A stretch of DNA of 64,000 bases from Eptesicus fuscus (GCF_027574615.1 NC_072480.1:39659501-39723500); one strand, 5' to 3'. Shown: positions 1-13,025, counted from the first letter of the stretch. Made by a program: numbers and translations. The notes: a model not told the origin generated them from the sequence alone.

Positions 1-410
1 AATGGAATACTATGCAGCTATAAAAAAGAAGGATATCTTACCCTTTGAGACAGCATGGATGGACATGGAGAGTGATACGCTAAGTGAAATAAGTCAGTCA
101 TTAGAAAGACAAATATCACATGATCTCACTACATGTGGAATCTAAGTAACAAAATAAACTGATAAATAAAATAGATCCAGAGATATGGAAGCATGGAACA
201 GACTGAGAATTCTCATAGGGAAAGTGGGGGGAGGGAATGAACCAAAGTTCTTATATGCATATATTCATAATCCATGGACACAACAATAGTGAGGTAAAGG
301 CCTGGGGAGGGGTTGGGAGTGGGGAGGAGAGGGTCAATGGGAGAACAAAAGGGAACATCTGTAATACTTTCAACAATAAAGATAAATTTTTAAAAATACT
401 AAAAAAAAAA
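1..410 (+). mobile_element. L1 LINE 3' end, truncated by window edge
   Basis: The sequence starts inside the last part of an L1: ggaatactatgcagctata near position 4, the tatcacatgatctcact block near 113, then a G-rich 3' UTR around 220-350 and an A-rich tail at about 365-410. The same 3' end recurs in this window near 20700-20976, 40051-40129 and 46130-46440, so it is the bat-lineage L1 3' UTR. An 88-residue open frame over it is not coding, because it lies in UTR. The 5' part lies outside the window. Confidence 0.85.
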
Positions 411-545
411 TCATTCAAAGACAGTAATATATTTCCCACATACAAATTGGTAAAAGAGGTAACACTGTACTTTAAACATCACATTAAAGTAGAAAGCTTG
501 TGAAAGGATATTTTTTCAGCCTATTCCAAAAAGTAAGACATTTCA

Positions 546-651
546 GTGATTGTGGGGAGGAGTGGGAGTGGGTGGAGGTGGAAGAGAGTATAGAGGGGAT
601 AAATGGTGATGAAAAAAATTAAATAAAATTAAAAAAAGAAAGATGACAAAA
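546..651 (+). mobile_element. Very short 5'-truncated L1 3' end with target duplication
   Basis: About 106 bp made of a G-rich L1 3' UTR (gtggggaggagtgggagtgg) and an A-rich tail. It is flanked by the 12-bp direct repeat taagacatttca at 534-545 and 652-663. The duplication and tail mark a target-primed insertion that kept only the last 100 bp. Confidence 0.7.
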
Positions 652-663
652 TAAGACATTTCA

Positions 664-3190
664 AGAAAACAGAACAGAGGCTATGTATTAATTTAATATA
701 AGACAATTATAATTTTTGCATCTTTAGGATACCTCACTCTAAACATTGCCATATACTCAAGGTTCTATTTTTTAATCACATACTAGATAAACATTTGCAG
801 ATTTTAATAATAAAAATTATAACTGCATTTCATTAAAAAAAAAGTCCATGAATATAATGAACACAATAAATCAGATCCCATGGAAAGTCTACCTTTCTTA
901 GGTGGGCATCCAGGGGTCATCTCCATATCCATATTAGACTTTGCATCCATGGTCATAGTTGAATAAATATACTTGGAGTGGCATATGGCCTAGGTTTAAT
1001 AAATAGGTATTTTTCCATGCAACTTAGTATTTAGAATACAGTGAAATTAAGTCAATCTACTGCTTTGGAATATGACTCTCTTAAAATTTTTGGCTGCGAA
1101 CACCATAAAGAATACATAACATAATAGACCTATTACAGATATGTATTAAGAAAAAAAATTCCAAAACAATAATTGTTCTGGGTATGATATTTTTCTATTT
1201 TCTACTATATCCTATTAAGTACTGATGGCCCACTAAGCAGAATTCAGGGGCCACTCGTGTGACAGGACCTACAACACTACTTTAGAAGAAGATCAATGCA
1301 TTCATCCTGACTCTTTCACTTCTAAAATCTCAATTGCTCAATTCTTTCTGTATCTGTAAAATATTCCAGTATATTTACAGCAAGTTTCACTTTTAATTTA
1401 TTATGACAATTAGAGATACTTTTCTTGTCCACAAATCAGATCATCTTAACTAACCATAGTCCTTCTCAGGACTCAATTTTCTCTTTCTTTTGAATTTACC
1501 AAATGTATTTATAATGTGGAAAATTCAGATGCAATTAAAGGAGGGCAATAATAATTCCTCATTCTCAAGGCCGACCTGCTACACCATATTGAGTTGTGGC
1601 AGGCACAGGACTTGCATCCCTGGTTTTCTACTCAGTTGTGAATTTTCATACTGAAATAGGTACTGTTGGAAATTTGTTTATTTCACTTGATTAAAAATTG
1701 AGTTTAATAAGATGTTAAACTTCCAAATCCCAGAGTACAAAAGCAGCTTAAGTGTTAAAAACAGTTCCTGGGAAACTATGTTTACAAGTTAACATCAACA
1801 TTTTTAACATATTAATCCATTTATTCATTTTGCAAACCTAAATCACATGCTTACAATTAGAACTTTGAAAAATTTGTGAATCTATGACATCTAATAAATT
1901 ATATAGGTCCATACTAAAGATTACTTCTTCCATATGCTAAAAAGTATATATAGATTGACATTAAGGATGTCTATAGAAAAATAATGTAAATAAGTTTGAA
2001 ATCTGAGGGTTTGAGAGAAGACACTAGGGAGGAGGGAATTTGTATTTTTTATTCCATACAATTACCATTTCTTAAAACAGAGAAGTTCTTTTAAACAAAG
2101 ATTCTGTTTTCTAGCTGATTTTTCTATTTTAAAAGTTCAGTCTGTCCTCTTTAAATTTTATCTTCAATTTAAGATGGATCTATGAGTATTATTGCCAAGT
2201 TCTGAGATCATTTACCTCAACCAATTTTTCTTTATTAACTTCAAAGATTCTTATAAAAAATCAATAGAGATTAGAATGCATCTACATGAATTTAGACAGA
2301 TCAAATGAAACTAAAAATCCTTATTCAATTTTGTCAGTATACAATCCTGGGCTCAATATAAAAAGGTTGTTTCAGAGAACTAAAAACTTCAATCTTTTCA
2401 AGGGTCAACACTATAATTTACGGTTCATATAAAATAGTTGATTAAAATAAAAACATTTATGTTTTTTTTTTGTAAGACAGTCAAATAAAATGGTTTTCTG
2501 ATTGTATATCCTCCTACTAGCAATGCATATATACACAGCCTGAATGAGAATATTGTTAAATTAATCTCATTATCTGGGCTACCTTAAATAGAATGTGTCA
2601 TTTTGTAAGATGTCAACTCTTAAGTCATGAAAAACAAAACTGACCGTAGAGTATATTGCCATATATGTCAAACTGGAAAATTCAAAGAGAAGTGAAAATG
2701 AATATTTGGACTCTATATTTAACAGCACATTCATCTTTTGCAACCATTGTGTGTCAATATGTGTTGACCCTTTACTTAATATTGTCTGTATTTTGGGGAA
2801 ACCTGAGCAGTGGTAACAAATAGATCCGATGGGTATAATGACTCAACCACAACTGAGGTGCATTATTGTTTTCATAATAGTACATGTTCCTACTTTGCAG
2901 TAATCTCCCACAGGGATCCTAGTGCCCCGTCCCTTCCTTTTGTAGCTATACTATTCCTATTATTATCTGCATCCATTCAGAGGAAGAGAAAAAATAGGCA
3001 TGAGATGGCACAGCCACTTACTTCTTAAATGTCTTGCCTAGAAATAGTACATAGCACTCACTCTCACATTCATCTATCTAAAAATGGCCACAAAGGTAGA
3101 AGGCACATGTATTAGTCCAGCAGTTTGTCCAAGATGAATAAAATACAGCTTGGATGGCAGTTTGCCATCTTTGCCATATTAGCCACACAG
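664..3190. other. Unique AT-rich non-coding DNA
   Basis: I see no exon, RNA gene or recognisable repeat here. The only long frame (2810-3028) has no recognisable motif and no supporting splice or translation context. Confidence 0.6.
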
Positions 3191-3893
3191 GTTGCCAAGG
3201 GGAGAGTAGTGGGAGATGGGCAAAAGATAAAAGGGAATAAGAGGGACAAATTTCTGTTACAAAACAAAATAAACCATGGGGATGTAGTGCACAATACAGA
3301 GAATACAGTCAATAATCCTATCTAATAAAGAGGGAATATGCTAATTGACCATCACACCCTCGCAAAGATGGTGGTGCCCACAGCCAATGAGAAAATATGC
3401 TAATTGACTGTCACACCCTTAAAGATGGTGGCGCCCACAGCCACAAGATGGCGGCACCCAGTCCCCTCAGCCCCCCAGCTGCCTAGGGCTGGCCTGAGGC
3501 ATAGGCAAGCCTTGGATGTCTGCTGCCCAGCTGCCGAGGGCCAGCCCAAGGCACAGGTAACCAGGGCCGGGCCGAGGCTTGCGCTGCCGGCAGTGGCAGC
3601 AGCAGAGGTGTGATGAGGGCATTGGCTTCCCTGATTGCCAGGTCGCCTCCTGCCCCTGAGGGCTCCCGGACTGTGAGAGGAGGCAGGCTGGGCTGAGGGA
3701 CCCCCGCTCCAGTGCATGAATTTTCATGCACTGGGCCTCTAGTATCATAATAACTTTGAACAGTGATAAATTATTAATAGACTTATTATGATCACATTGT
3801 AATATGTAAATGTTGTATCACTATGTTGTTCACCTGAAATTAAAACAATATTGTCTGCCAACTGCACTTTAATTAAAAAAAAAGAATATATAA
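3191..3893 (+). mobile_element. Older L1 3' UTR (L1MA-like) split by a Helitron
   Basis: Left part (about 3191-3315) has the gtgggagatgggcaaaa and catggggatgtagtg blocks typical of L1MA-type 3' UTRs. The right part (3743-3893) continues with ttatgatcacattgtaat, atcactatgttgtt, cacctgaaatt and the terminal aattaaaaaaaa. Positions 3316-3742 are a younger Helitron inserted in it. It is in the same orientation as the consensus 3' end and is clearly diverged. Confidence 0.75.
3316..3742 (+). mobile_element. Non-autonomous Helitron (HeliBat), mosaic B/A
   Basis: Begins TCCTATCTAATAAAGAGG at 3316 after host A and ends with hairpin catgaattttcatg and GGGCCTCTAG at 3742 before host T, as expected for insertion between A and T. 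The head is of group B, while the GC-rich tail (gctcccggactgtgagagg) is of group A. A block of about 50 bp (tatgctaattgac to gatggtgg) is duplicated near 3348 and 3399. It has no Rep/helicase frame, so it is non-autonomous. Confidence 0.92.
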
Positions 3894-3902
3894 ATTATTT
3901 GG

Positions 3903-3940
<38 letters not shown>

Positions 3941-3955
3941 TTATACATATATATT
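3903..3955. repeat. (AT)n microsatellite
   Basis: A run of TA dinucleotides starting 10 bp after the old L1 tail, ending in imperfect tacatatttatacatata. It is likely seeded by the A-rich tail. Confidence 0.9.
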
Positions 3956-4090
3956 TGTCAAGTAAGATATTTGTTGAGATTAGCTTTTAAAAACAAAGAC
4001 ATTAAGATATTATGCTAAGTGTATCACCATGAATTTTATAATGTGGCATGTTTCAGTAAGGCTTAGTAACAAAAGAATTAAACCATTTCT

Positions 4091-4319
4091 TTTTTTTTTT
4101 TTAATATACTTTTATTGATTTCAGAGAGGAAGGAAGAGGGAGAGAGAGAAAGAAACATCCATGATGATGAGAGAGAATCATGAATCGGCTGCCTCCTGCA
4201 AGTCCCCCACTAGGGATCTAGCCCATAACCTGGGCATGTGCCCGTGACTGGAATCAAACCTGGGAACCTTTCAGTTCACAGGCTGACACTCTATCCACTG
4301 AGCCTAACCAGCTAGGGCT
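4091..4319 (-). mobile_element. VES SINE with 15-bp target duplication
   Basis: Read on the minus strand it has a tRNA-like head (tggttaggctcagtgga), a B box in the region of ggtttgattcc, the catgattctctctcatcat middle and an A-rich tail (poly-T on plus at 4091). The direct repeat aattaaaccatttct at 4076-4090 and 4320-4334 is the target-site duplication. It is diverged from the younger VES copies here. Confidence 0.92.
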
Positions 4320-4334
4320 AATTAAACCATTTCT

Positions 4335-7300
4335 GACCACTTCATTTCCTGCTTCAAACTTCATCCTCTTAGGGACTGATGAGTTTTTTCTGCTCTTATT
4401 TGTCCAAAAAACAAATAATTTTATTATTAATATTCAATCTAATATACATCGTGTTGGCTAAGAAAAATAAAAAAAAATCCAAGTTATTTTGTATTAAGAA
4501 GACTAAGACATTCACTTTTTACAGTTTAATTAAATGGCAAAATACTATCACATTAAAGGGGAGATCAACTATGTATCTGTAATCAAAGAAGTAGAGCAAC
4601 CAGTAAATAAATACAATTATTCAAAAGTGAACAGAATCCTGAATTTTACCTTTTAATATTTAAAATACTGTTCCATTTTTTGATGTACTTATTACATCAA
4701 AAATATTTACTAAATTTGTGAATAGAACTGCCCTCATCGAGATATCATTTCAGAAATATTCCCTTTGTGAGCAAAACACTTTTTAAAAAAAATTATTTGA
4801 TTGATAAAAGATAGTTGTAATGGATATTTCAAATAAAATGCTTAATTTAAAAAACACACACAGAGATATTATGGGCATTTAAGACTTGAGGCTTCATGCT
4901 GTATTCCGCTTGGTTCAGAGTATAGTTTTCATGATTTATTGACAGCTGCTGTAGATGGTTCTTTATTTTCAACTCAGCCCAACCACGGTCAAACAATACA
5001 ACCCTCCTGCTTTTTTCAATATTTTCCTAATATCTCAGCTCATTTAATTCTATTGATCCACTGAAGAGTATAATGGCACTGAAACTGGAATTAATAGCAC
5101 CTCCCTTTCTTAGTGCTAAGAGCTTTCCTATTGAGTCTGTGGACCATCACACGAAATCATAAAAGTAGACAAAAAAAGTAGAGTGACCTTTATCGGCTAT
5201 GATTGTACTGAAAAATTCAGCAAACCTCAGAACATCATTTTCAATTTTATAGCACTGTTTTCTTAAATAATCAGAGAAGGGGGAAAAAAGGAACAACTGA
5301 CCCCTGCTCAGCATTTACTTAAGCAGAATTGGCATTAATAGAGTATTCTGTCAAAAATCCGAGCTCAGGGAAATGTATGGCTTTGTCCACAGCAGCAGCT
5401 ATCTTAGCAGATCGCACTGTCACCGCTTCACACAAAGCGCATTGCAACACCATTAGTGGACATGAATAATGCACAAGCTCTTATGCAGTACTCAGCTAAG
5501 TGCATGGAAACCTTGGGCTCCTGTTGTCAGAAATTCAATGGATTAGTACCTAGATTTATTTTAAGTCTGTAAAGCACTTTGTTCCTGACAGCATTCAAAG
5601 TAGAAAGAGTGCTATCCTGAATGTGCATCTTAATACTGTCATTCCTGTCTTGTAAGAGTACATGATATATGGGCTGCAATATATCGTTTTAATATTTAAA
5701 GTTTTCACTGTGCAGATGCAAAGAAATATATTAATAGTTATCTGCTGTTACTTTATTGATCTGGAAAAGAACAAAGATAACCTGTAAAGTTTCACAGTGA
5801 GGCTAGTAAAATGGAGGCATTACATTACATTTAGTAAAACAGATACACAAATTATAGATGCCATTTGTTGTCTCTAGACAATAAAGTCATTGGGGGCACT
5901 GGATTTCTTCTAAATTAAAATGGTATATTCGGAATTATTTTAATCTAATTAGCTGTATTTGTAGTTATATAGTTTCTTCAATTGAAAAACAGTGTTATTT
6001 CTTATCTGAAGGCTAAGTGATTTTACATTTTTCTGAGCAAGAACTGTTCTAAAATGTTACAAAATTGTTTCCCTATAACTTGAGAGTTTAAGGGTAGTTT
6101 CTGCCTGTAGATACATTCAAAATTTAAGCCTGGTAATCTTGCATGCATTGAAAAAAATAAATGACACTTGTATAGATTAAAAACAGTGCTCTATTGATAT
6201 TAGGGATATAATAGAACGGAGATACCTCATGTGAAGGCCAAGCTTTCTCAATTCTATGAAGACATAAAATGTTATTTTAAAATAATAACAGTTCCTTTTC
6301 ACTCAGCCTACATGATCCATGAATTTTAATAAAATTTGTTGAAATGTCAATCAATGAATTAACTATTCATTATCAAGCCCTAACATTTTAAAGTTAAATT
6401 TTTAATTATATACTTTAAAAATTTATTAAGCTACATGTAAGACTTCATGTCAGACAATTCATATTTGACCAAATGTGACTCCTTAATTAAAATCTGATTT
6501 TTAAACACCAGTTTCAGAGGACTATGAAGACTTATTTTATCCTACTTACAAAGTTCATTGTTGAGTAAAAATAAGACATTTTTACATTTCATTATTTCAG
6601 AAGACAACCTGTCAAACATGCTGTTTAGAATGCTCTGATTTGCTGCTCATAAAGACAACATGGTGAAAAAGCCAGTGAAGACTCGGTTTCAAGATGTAGT
6701 AAATGTAGTTAAGTTGGAATATCAGATTATTCAGAATATAAGTGAATTAAAGAATTTTATATTGAAGAGCTAAATTCTTCAAACTAGTACATTCTTTTAC
6801 ACCAACACAGTTTACATAGCTAAACGTTCAGATCAACAAATAATTTGCATATTCTGATCAATAGGTGGCGCTTTTCCCCTTTCTGACAGTCTTGATCACA
6901 AAATTCTGGTAGAGTATAACTTTTTATTAAGTTTTGTGAATTTTCAATATTATCCATAAAACACCAAACACTACAACTAGTTGAAAATTAATTATTAATC
7001 TTTGTAAGTTTATAAGGATTCACATTACGGTGGGCTTTTAAAAATTATCTTTTGATGCATCATTATATTTTACAATCAATAATTACATTTAAACAGAGAG
7101 CTCAGTTATTTTTAATGTTTAGATATTCATAAAATATTACTCAGTTCCTTAAATTATTGAATTATTCCCTATTTGTCCAAGCAGAAAACTCTAGAAAGTA
7201 GCATTATGAAGAAACTGGTATATAGAGCCTTTTAAAATATCACTATCATGGTAAATGTACTTTATTTATGATTTATAAGAAAGTATCAAAAATGAAACAT

Positions 7301-8576
7301 GCATTTATTTTATCATAAAATATGTTAAATATGTATCAAAAATGGTACACATCAGTTGAAATTTTTAGTAAAAGATGCACTTTAAAAGATGGCTTTCTAT
7401 ATTTTGATAGCATACAAAGGAATTTGATTCATTTACATTATCTTATTTAACTAAACCTGGGGATTATAGGTCATCTAAAAAAATCAATAATAGTTTATAG
7501 GTTTTTTTATAATTTAAACAGAGGGCTTTATAAAAATATTTTTTAGAAATTATTTATCTAAATTTATGTTAAACATCGTCTATGAAATGTTTCTTTTTAA
7601 AAAGCATATTGTTATATATAAATACATAGTAACTAGCTTATAAAGCTGGATAATATACTGTAAATATGGAGTCTTTTTATTTAAAAGATGATCCTCTAAT
7701 CACAAGTGATTTAAGGTATCTTATGAACAACATAATTACTTTCTGATTAAATTACATTATTTAAAAATATATTATATGTTAATTAAAATATATTTCAGGC
7801 AAATAAAGGCACCTTATTTAAATGCATAATAAAATTATGATGCCTAGATCTACTTTTTCACATTTTATTCCCCTTTTTACCTGTTTGTGTTCTTATTTCA
7901 TTCATTTGCCTTCACTTCCTTTTCTTCAGTTTAATGGTATCATTTGTTTTTGCTATATTTAGATCAGAAACTCTTATCTTACAAAAGACTTTGACAAGTG
8001 TATAGCCAGTCAGAAAATTAAGAAAAATGTTACATAGTTCCTGACCTTTTTCACATTATTAAAATAAATGATATATTTCTATGAATTGTATAACAAAATA
8101 AAACTTTTATATTTCCCAGAATATACAGTGTGGCCCTATATCACTAGCTATAACAAAAAGAAACATATTTTAAAAATAATTATATTTATACCAAATGAAT
8201 TTAAATTTTCTCCTCAGAAGCAATGCTATTACATAGTGACTGGGCACAGTTTTTCCTTTTGAAATGTCTTCAGTGACAGTCCCTTCCTGAACGTGATGGG
8301 CCTAATACCCTTTGATCATTGTCAATGCAGATCCAACCACTTTCCTACCAGCCAAGGTCAGTGTTTGTCTACTTTGGAATTCCCTTACATCCTTTAGGTT
8401 TCATCACCTCTCTCTCCCTTAAGAATTAGGCAACATCAAATTCAAACAAAGTTTACTAGTATTATTGTTTTCTTCTAGAAATTAAGGACTTTTCTAAAAG
8501 AAATTACATTCTGGAATTAATGTTGTATATGTAAGGAAGCACAAAGTTGTATTGCTTTGAGGCACCACCTTTTATA
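4335..8576. other. Repeat-poor AT-rich interval
   Basis: This is 4.2 kb with no element I can name and no plausible exon. Open frames at 4379 and 8068 are Lys/Phe/Ile-rich chance frames. The stretch 5340-5660 is less AT-biased than its surroundings and is the best place here to look for a conserved non-coding element. That is inference only. Confidence 0.55.
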
Positions 8577-8578
8577 TA

Positions 8579-9830
8579 GGTGTACCAGTTAATAATGTGG
8601 ATTTTTTTCAATAGATGGAGTTACACATATGTTGATATATATGTGATTTGATATGTATGCTATTTTGTTGTATTGACAGCAAGCTTCAAAACTTCATATG
8701 TCAAATTTTCTGAAGGTGTTAACATCATAGATATTTTTACACTTAAAAATGTTGAATTTGGTGCCAAAAAAAGAGCATTTGCAGGAAGTTTTAATTCATT
8801 ACTTTATTTTGAAGAAAAAGTTATCATATACTTTGGGAAGCTTATGGTGAACATGCTCCATCTCAAGATACTTGTGAATGCTGGTTTAAATGCTTTAAAA
8901 GTGATGATTTTGATGTGAAAGACTAAGAACATCCAGGTCAACTGAAAACGTTTGAAGACCAACAATTACAAGCGTGTCAAACTCAAAAACAACTTGCAGA
9001 AAGATTAAACATTGCTCAGCAAACAATTTCGATCATTTACAAGCAATGGGAAAGATTTTAAAGGACGGAAAATAGGTGCCACATCAACTGAAGGAAAGAC
9101 AAATGGAAAACCGAAAAGTCATCAGTAAAATGTTGCTTCAACGGCACAGAAGAAAGTCTTTTTTGCATCAAATTGTGACTGGCGACGAAAAGTGGATTTG
9201 TTTTGAGAATCCCAAATGCACAAAATCATGCATTGATCCAGGTCAACCATCAACATTGACTGCAAGGCCAAGTAGCCTTGGAAAGAAGACAATGCTCTGC
9301 GTTTGGTGGGATCAGGAAGGTGTGGTGTATTATGAGTTTTTAAAACCAGGTGAAAACATTAATACTGATGGCCACAGACAACAAATAATCTATTTGAACC
9401 ACGTTTTGATCATGAAATGACCAGAATGGGCCAGAAGACATGGCAAAGTAATTTTGCTTCATGATGACGCACCATCACACACTTCAAAACCAGTTAAAGA
9501 CACGTTAAAAGATCTTGCCTGGGAAGTATTAACCCACTCGCCATATTCACCAGACCTTACTCCTTCAGATTACCACTTGTTCCGATTGATGGCACACACA
9601 CTTTCTGAGCAGCACTTCAAAACATACGAAGAAGTGGAAAATTGGGTCTCTGAATGGTTTGCCTCAAAACAAGAAAAGTTCTATTGTGATGGTATCCACA
9701 AATTACCTGAAAGATGGGAGAATATAGAGCTAGCAATGGACATTACTTTGAATAAAGCACTTTTAATGTTTCTTTTGAAATTATCGTGTTTTCTTTGATT
9801 ACAAAATCCGCCATTATTAACTGGCACACC
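8579..9830 (+). mobile_element. Full-length mariner (Tc1/mariner) transposon, dead
   Basis: The element is 1252 bp, the usual mariner length, with terminal inverted repeats GGTGTACCAGTTAATAATG at the left and the complement of GGTGTGCCAGTTAATAATG at the right. It is flanked by the TA duplication at 8577-8578 and 9831-9832. It encodes one D,D34D transposase, now broken (separate entry). Confidence 0.95.
8673..9798 (+). pseudogene. Mariner transposase pseudogene (D,D34D)
   Basis: Pieces in at least three frames rebuild a mariner transposase layout. A helix-turn-helix stretch (QTQKQLAERLN) lies near 8975-9020. The first catalytic Asp is in VTGDEKW near 9175, the second in LHDDAPSH near 9460, and the third in PSDYHLF near 9567; exactly 34 residues separate the last two. 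All three acidic residues remain. The frame is broken by frameshifts before and after the HTH region and by stops near 8927, 9059, 9073 and 9418, the last an apparent CGA to TGA change before PEWARRHGK. The enzyme would cut and paste the element at TA sites; this copy cannot make it. Confidence 0.92.
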
Positions 9831-9832
9831 TA

Positions 9833-10235
9833 GTAGGTTTCTTAATAAAGTTTCCTGTACTTTGAAGCCCTTTTTGGGAGAAGAGCACATTATGCTGTAG
9901 AGCAAAGCTTTGGGAGGTTCATTACAGTTTAAACAGCATGGCTCTTTGTGTAATTCTGGGTCGAGCTTACATAAAGCCTGACATTATTAGGTTACAGTAT
10001 AAGCTAGATCAAGTAAAAATTCTGTACTGCCCAAATGTTAAAGGATCACTGTAACTCTGATAAATGTCAAGTATCAATAATACTATGCTTAAACAGTCCG
10101 GAAGAGACAAAAAAATAAAAAAAAAAAGATATGATAGGCACAGCTCCACATTACCAAGACAGCAATGATAAAGTACAACACTTAAGAGATTTTACTAACA
10201 GTTTAAGAGTTCTGGCACAATACAGCCTGTGTATA
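9833..10235. other. No recognisable feature
   Basis: Unique AT-rich sequence right of the mariner, with an A-rich run near 10110. I see no gene. Confidence 0.5.
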
Positions 10236-10390
10236 ATGAGGCTTCTAAACGTTCATCTCACAGAACTTGCCTTTGAAGAGATAAAATACTTTACAAACTC
10301 TATTTCATTAATCTTTACAATATCTCTGTGAAGAATTATGAACACCAGTCAACAGATTATAGAGTGACAGCACTGAAATGTGGAATGAAC
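10236..10390 (-). repeat. Probable MIR SINE relic
   Basis: The blocks tactttacaaactc, tcattaatctttacaatat and ctctgtgaagaattatgaac follow the order of the MIR core and 3' half in reverse orientation (a variant of tcatttaatcctcacaa). It is strongly decayed. Confidence 0.5.
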
Positions 10391-11360
10391 TGCCAATCCT
10401 CTCAAAGAGAGCCTTGAAGATTCCCCTTACAATGAATTTTTTTTGTGTGTGTGTTTTTTAATTTCAGTATTCTGGGATCAAGTTAATGTGTTAAATTCTA
10501 AATAGAATCAACATGTTGTACTTTATTGGGCAGAAGGAAAAGTAGAAAAAGCCTGAAATCTCATCGTTTTGAATTTAATAACAGGTTAAACCAATATTTC
10601 AATGCCAAGTTCTGTGAATATATAAAAGTATATTTTCAAAAATCAGCATTATGCATGACGGTGACTACTGCACTATCATCCACATTAATGTCAGATAAGA
10701 TTTTCAATCTTGTAGCGAATCAGTCTAATCATATTATTAAATATCCCATTTAAGTGATTTCAACAGCGCATGGCTTGTATTGTATTATTAACAGCTCTTC
10801 AAAGGGCAGACATCACCACCATCAATAAATAGCTATTGACCACTTACTGTGTAAAACTTGAGTTCCTGAAATATCATACTGTTTCTCATTTGTTAAGCTA
10901 ATCTTTTGTAGACAAACCAAGTTCACATTATATCCATGTAGTAAATATTAGTCCAGTGGACCCAAAACACTTAAAAAGGCAATTTAACAAATGAATTTTT
11001 ACAATTATTCAACTGTTTATAATAATGAATGTATAAAGAAAAGAATAGAAGCTGTGGAGAATTAATAACACCAACATCTGTCAAGTTCCAAGGGAAATAT
11101 GAATTCTCCCGTTTCTTTCTACCAATGTCCATACAATCAAAAAGCTTACTTTATTCTACTCTATGTATTAATTATTCCAATTCTTTTCATCTCTACTACC
11201 ACTATCCCACTCCAAACTGGATCACTGTGTACAGTTGTGCTGCTTTTCATGATATAACTCTATAGGGAACTATTCACTTTGCAACCTATGAGAATGGCAC
11301 CCCCTAGAAATGAACAGTACACATACTACTGCACATAGCACACAGGAGTCCAAGTCCACC
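10391..11360. other. Unique DNA, nothing identified
   Basis: AT-rich unique sequence. Frames at 10526 and 11029 are short and unsupported. Confidence 0.5.
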
Positions 11361-11600
11361 ATCTTTTTTCATCTGGACTATTTCAACAGCTTCCTATTTC
11401 ATCATCTCCACTTGCATCACTACCTCCTCCAATCATTGTCTTCACTGAAGCTAGAGTGATCCTTTAAAAGGCACAGTACATTATATTTTCTTCTTTAAAA
11501 CCTTTCAATAGCTTTTGCTGCATTTTAAATACAATTAATGTCCCTTACCATTTCATTTGCTGTCTCTCTTCCTTAAGTTTAGATTTCATGCTTAACACTT
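11361..11600 (+). repeat. Ancient mammalian repeat, family unresolved
   Basis: Contains the block order ggactatttcaacagcttcc, gctagagtgatcctttaaaa and aaaacctttcaatagctttt. This resembles a widely dispersed ancient mammalian repeat (ctggactattgcaacagcc type). I cannot assign the family by eye. Confidence 0.4.
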
Positions 11601-11988
11601 TCACTCAACTCAAATGCCCCCTCATCTAAGCATCATTATCTGACCACTTGTTGTTTTTTTCTGACCACTTATTTTAAATTGGAAGCACTAGATCCCTTCT
11701 CTATGTCTCAACAGCTAACTTGTTGTCTTTGCAGTCCTTCTTGTAATTAATAATTAGTCTTATATTTATTAATTTACTTTTCTGTTTTATCTTATTCTTT
11801 AAACACTATTATGTATTTACACACACACGATTGTCATATAAATATGTTTCCAATGTTATTCTCCAGGTAGGTGTAAACTGAGCCCATAGTGGAAGTCATT
11901 ATATTAATGTTAGTGAAACTCTCATTTGTTTAGTCCATCAAGGTTTACAGAGTGCTCTTGTATTTACCATGTCTTCTATATAATCATA

Positions 11989-12166
11989 CTAGAGGCCCGA
12001 TGCACTAAATTCATGCAAGGGGCTCAGCCCTCGCAGCCCCAGCTTTGTCTGGAAGGTCGTCCAGAACGTTGTTGTCCAGGAAGGTTGTCCGGAAGGTTGT
12101 CTGGATGGTTGTTCTGCTGTTTGGCCATCCAGTCTAATTAGCATATTATGCTTTTATTAGTATAGA
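11989..12166 (-). mobile_element. Short non-autonomous Helitron, group A
   Basis: On the minus strand it runs from TCTATACTAATAAAAGC at 12166 to CGGGCCTCTAG at 11989, with host A before and T after. The body has short imperfect repeats of the type gaaggttgtccg (12050-12110). Only 178 bp remain between intact ends. It may sit inside a MIR, because MIR-like sequence continues on both sides. Confidence 0.9.
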
Positions 12167-12320
12167 TGTCCTATGCATGAGACACAGTGAGTGTTATTAT
12201 CTCCATTTTATGAATCACGAAACTAAAGCTCAGTAATGCCGGTTTCCTGCTCAAAGTCACCAAGACAGTAAGACTCGGAGTTGTGACTTGAACGCAGAAC
12301 TCTTTTGAGCCCATATCCAG
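12167..12320 (-). repeat. MIR SINE relic
   Basis: The blocks gttattatctccatttta, gaaactaaagctcag, ctcaaagtcacc, acagtaag and gacttgaacgcagaactc match the MIR core and tRNA-like half in reverse orientation. The 11940-11988 stretch left of the Helitron may be the other end of the same MIR. Confidence 0.8.
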
Positions 12321-12887
12321 AAATCTTCATGTTATAAACAGCAAAATAGTTGATTCCTTTGAACAACCATTCTAAGATACTGAAGAAGCATAACATTGAT
12401 ACTCAGAATACAAAGATTTGTTCGTCCTATACTATAAACAATGTAATGCTACTATGAGCTTACAGAATATATATTACGTTGAAACGAACCTTGAATATAG
12501 TTCCAAATTTCTACTACAACTGTGTAGATGAGTTTTTAGAGTCACTATTTTTTTCAAAAATGATCAATTTCTAAAGTTGTCTTCATATAAACAAAAGTAA
12601 ACTGTATTATACTTAATATAAAAAATACACATAGCAGACTCTGCCAATTGCTTAATCTTGTGTTAAAAAATAGTTATGTATTTGACACCTGTCAAAAACT
12701 TAGATTGAAAAAATAAGTCTGTCAACTAATACACCCTCTAAGAATCTAATCAATATGTCCAATTTGCTATTCATAATTTGCTTAGCATACTTATGGCTTT
12801 ATTCATATTTATGTTCTATTTTTTCATCACCAACTTTCAGTGTTCATCAGAAATATAAATGTAAATCTTGTTACTTTGACCATACAG
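12321..12887. other. Unique DNA, nothing identified
   Basis: AT-rich. No exon or repeat was recognised. Confidence 0.5.
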
Positions 12888-12923
12888 TTGTGTGTGTATG
12901 TATACATATATATATATATATAT
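12888..12923. repeat. (TG)n/(TA)n microsatellite
   Basis: A short tgtgtgtatg run passes into a (TA) run and ends at 12923. Confidence 0.85.
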
Positions 12924-13025
12924 CATTAATTTATACAAAATTAAAAATAATGAAAAAGAAATAGCTTTCTTAATTTTGAAAAAAATCAAAATGAGAAAAG
13001 TATGTATTTGGTTTTACTATAAATA

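Noticed and set aside
5400..5660. Possible exon in the repeat-poor interval
   Set aside because: Stops occur in all frames within short distances and no splice-site pair frames a usable open stretch.
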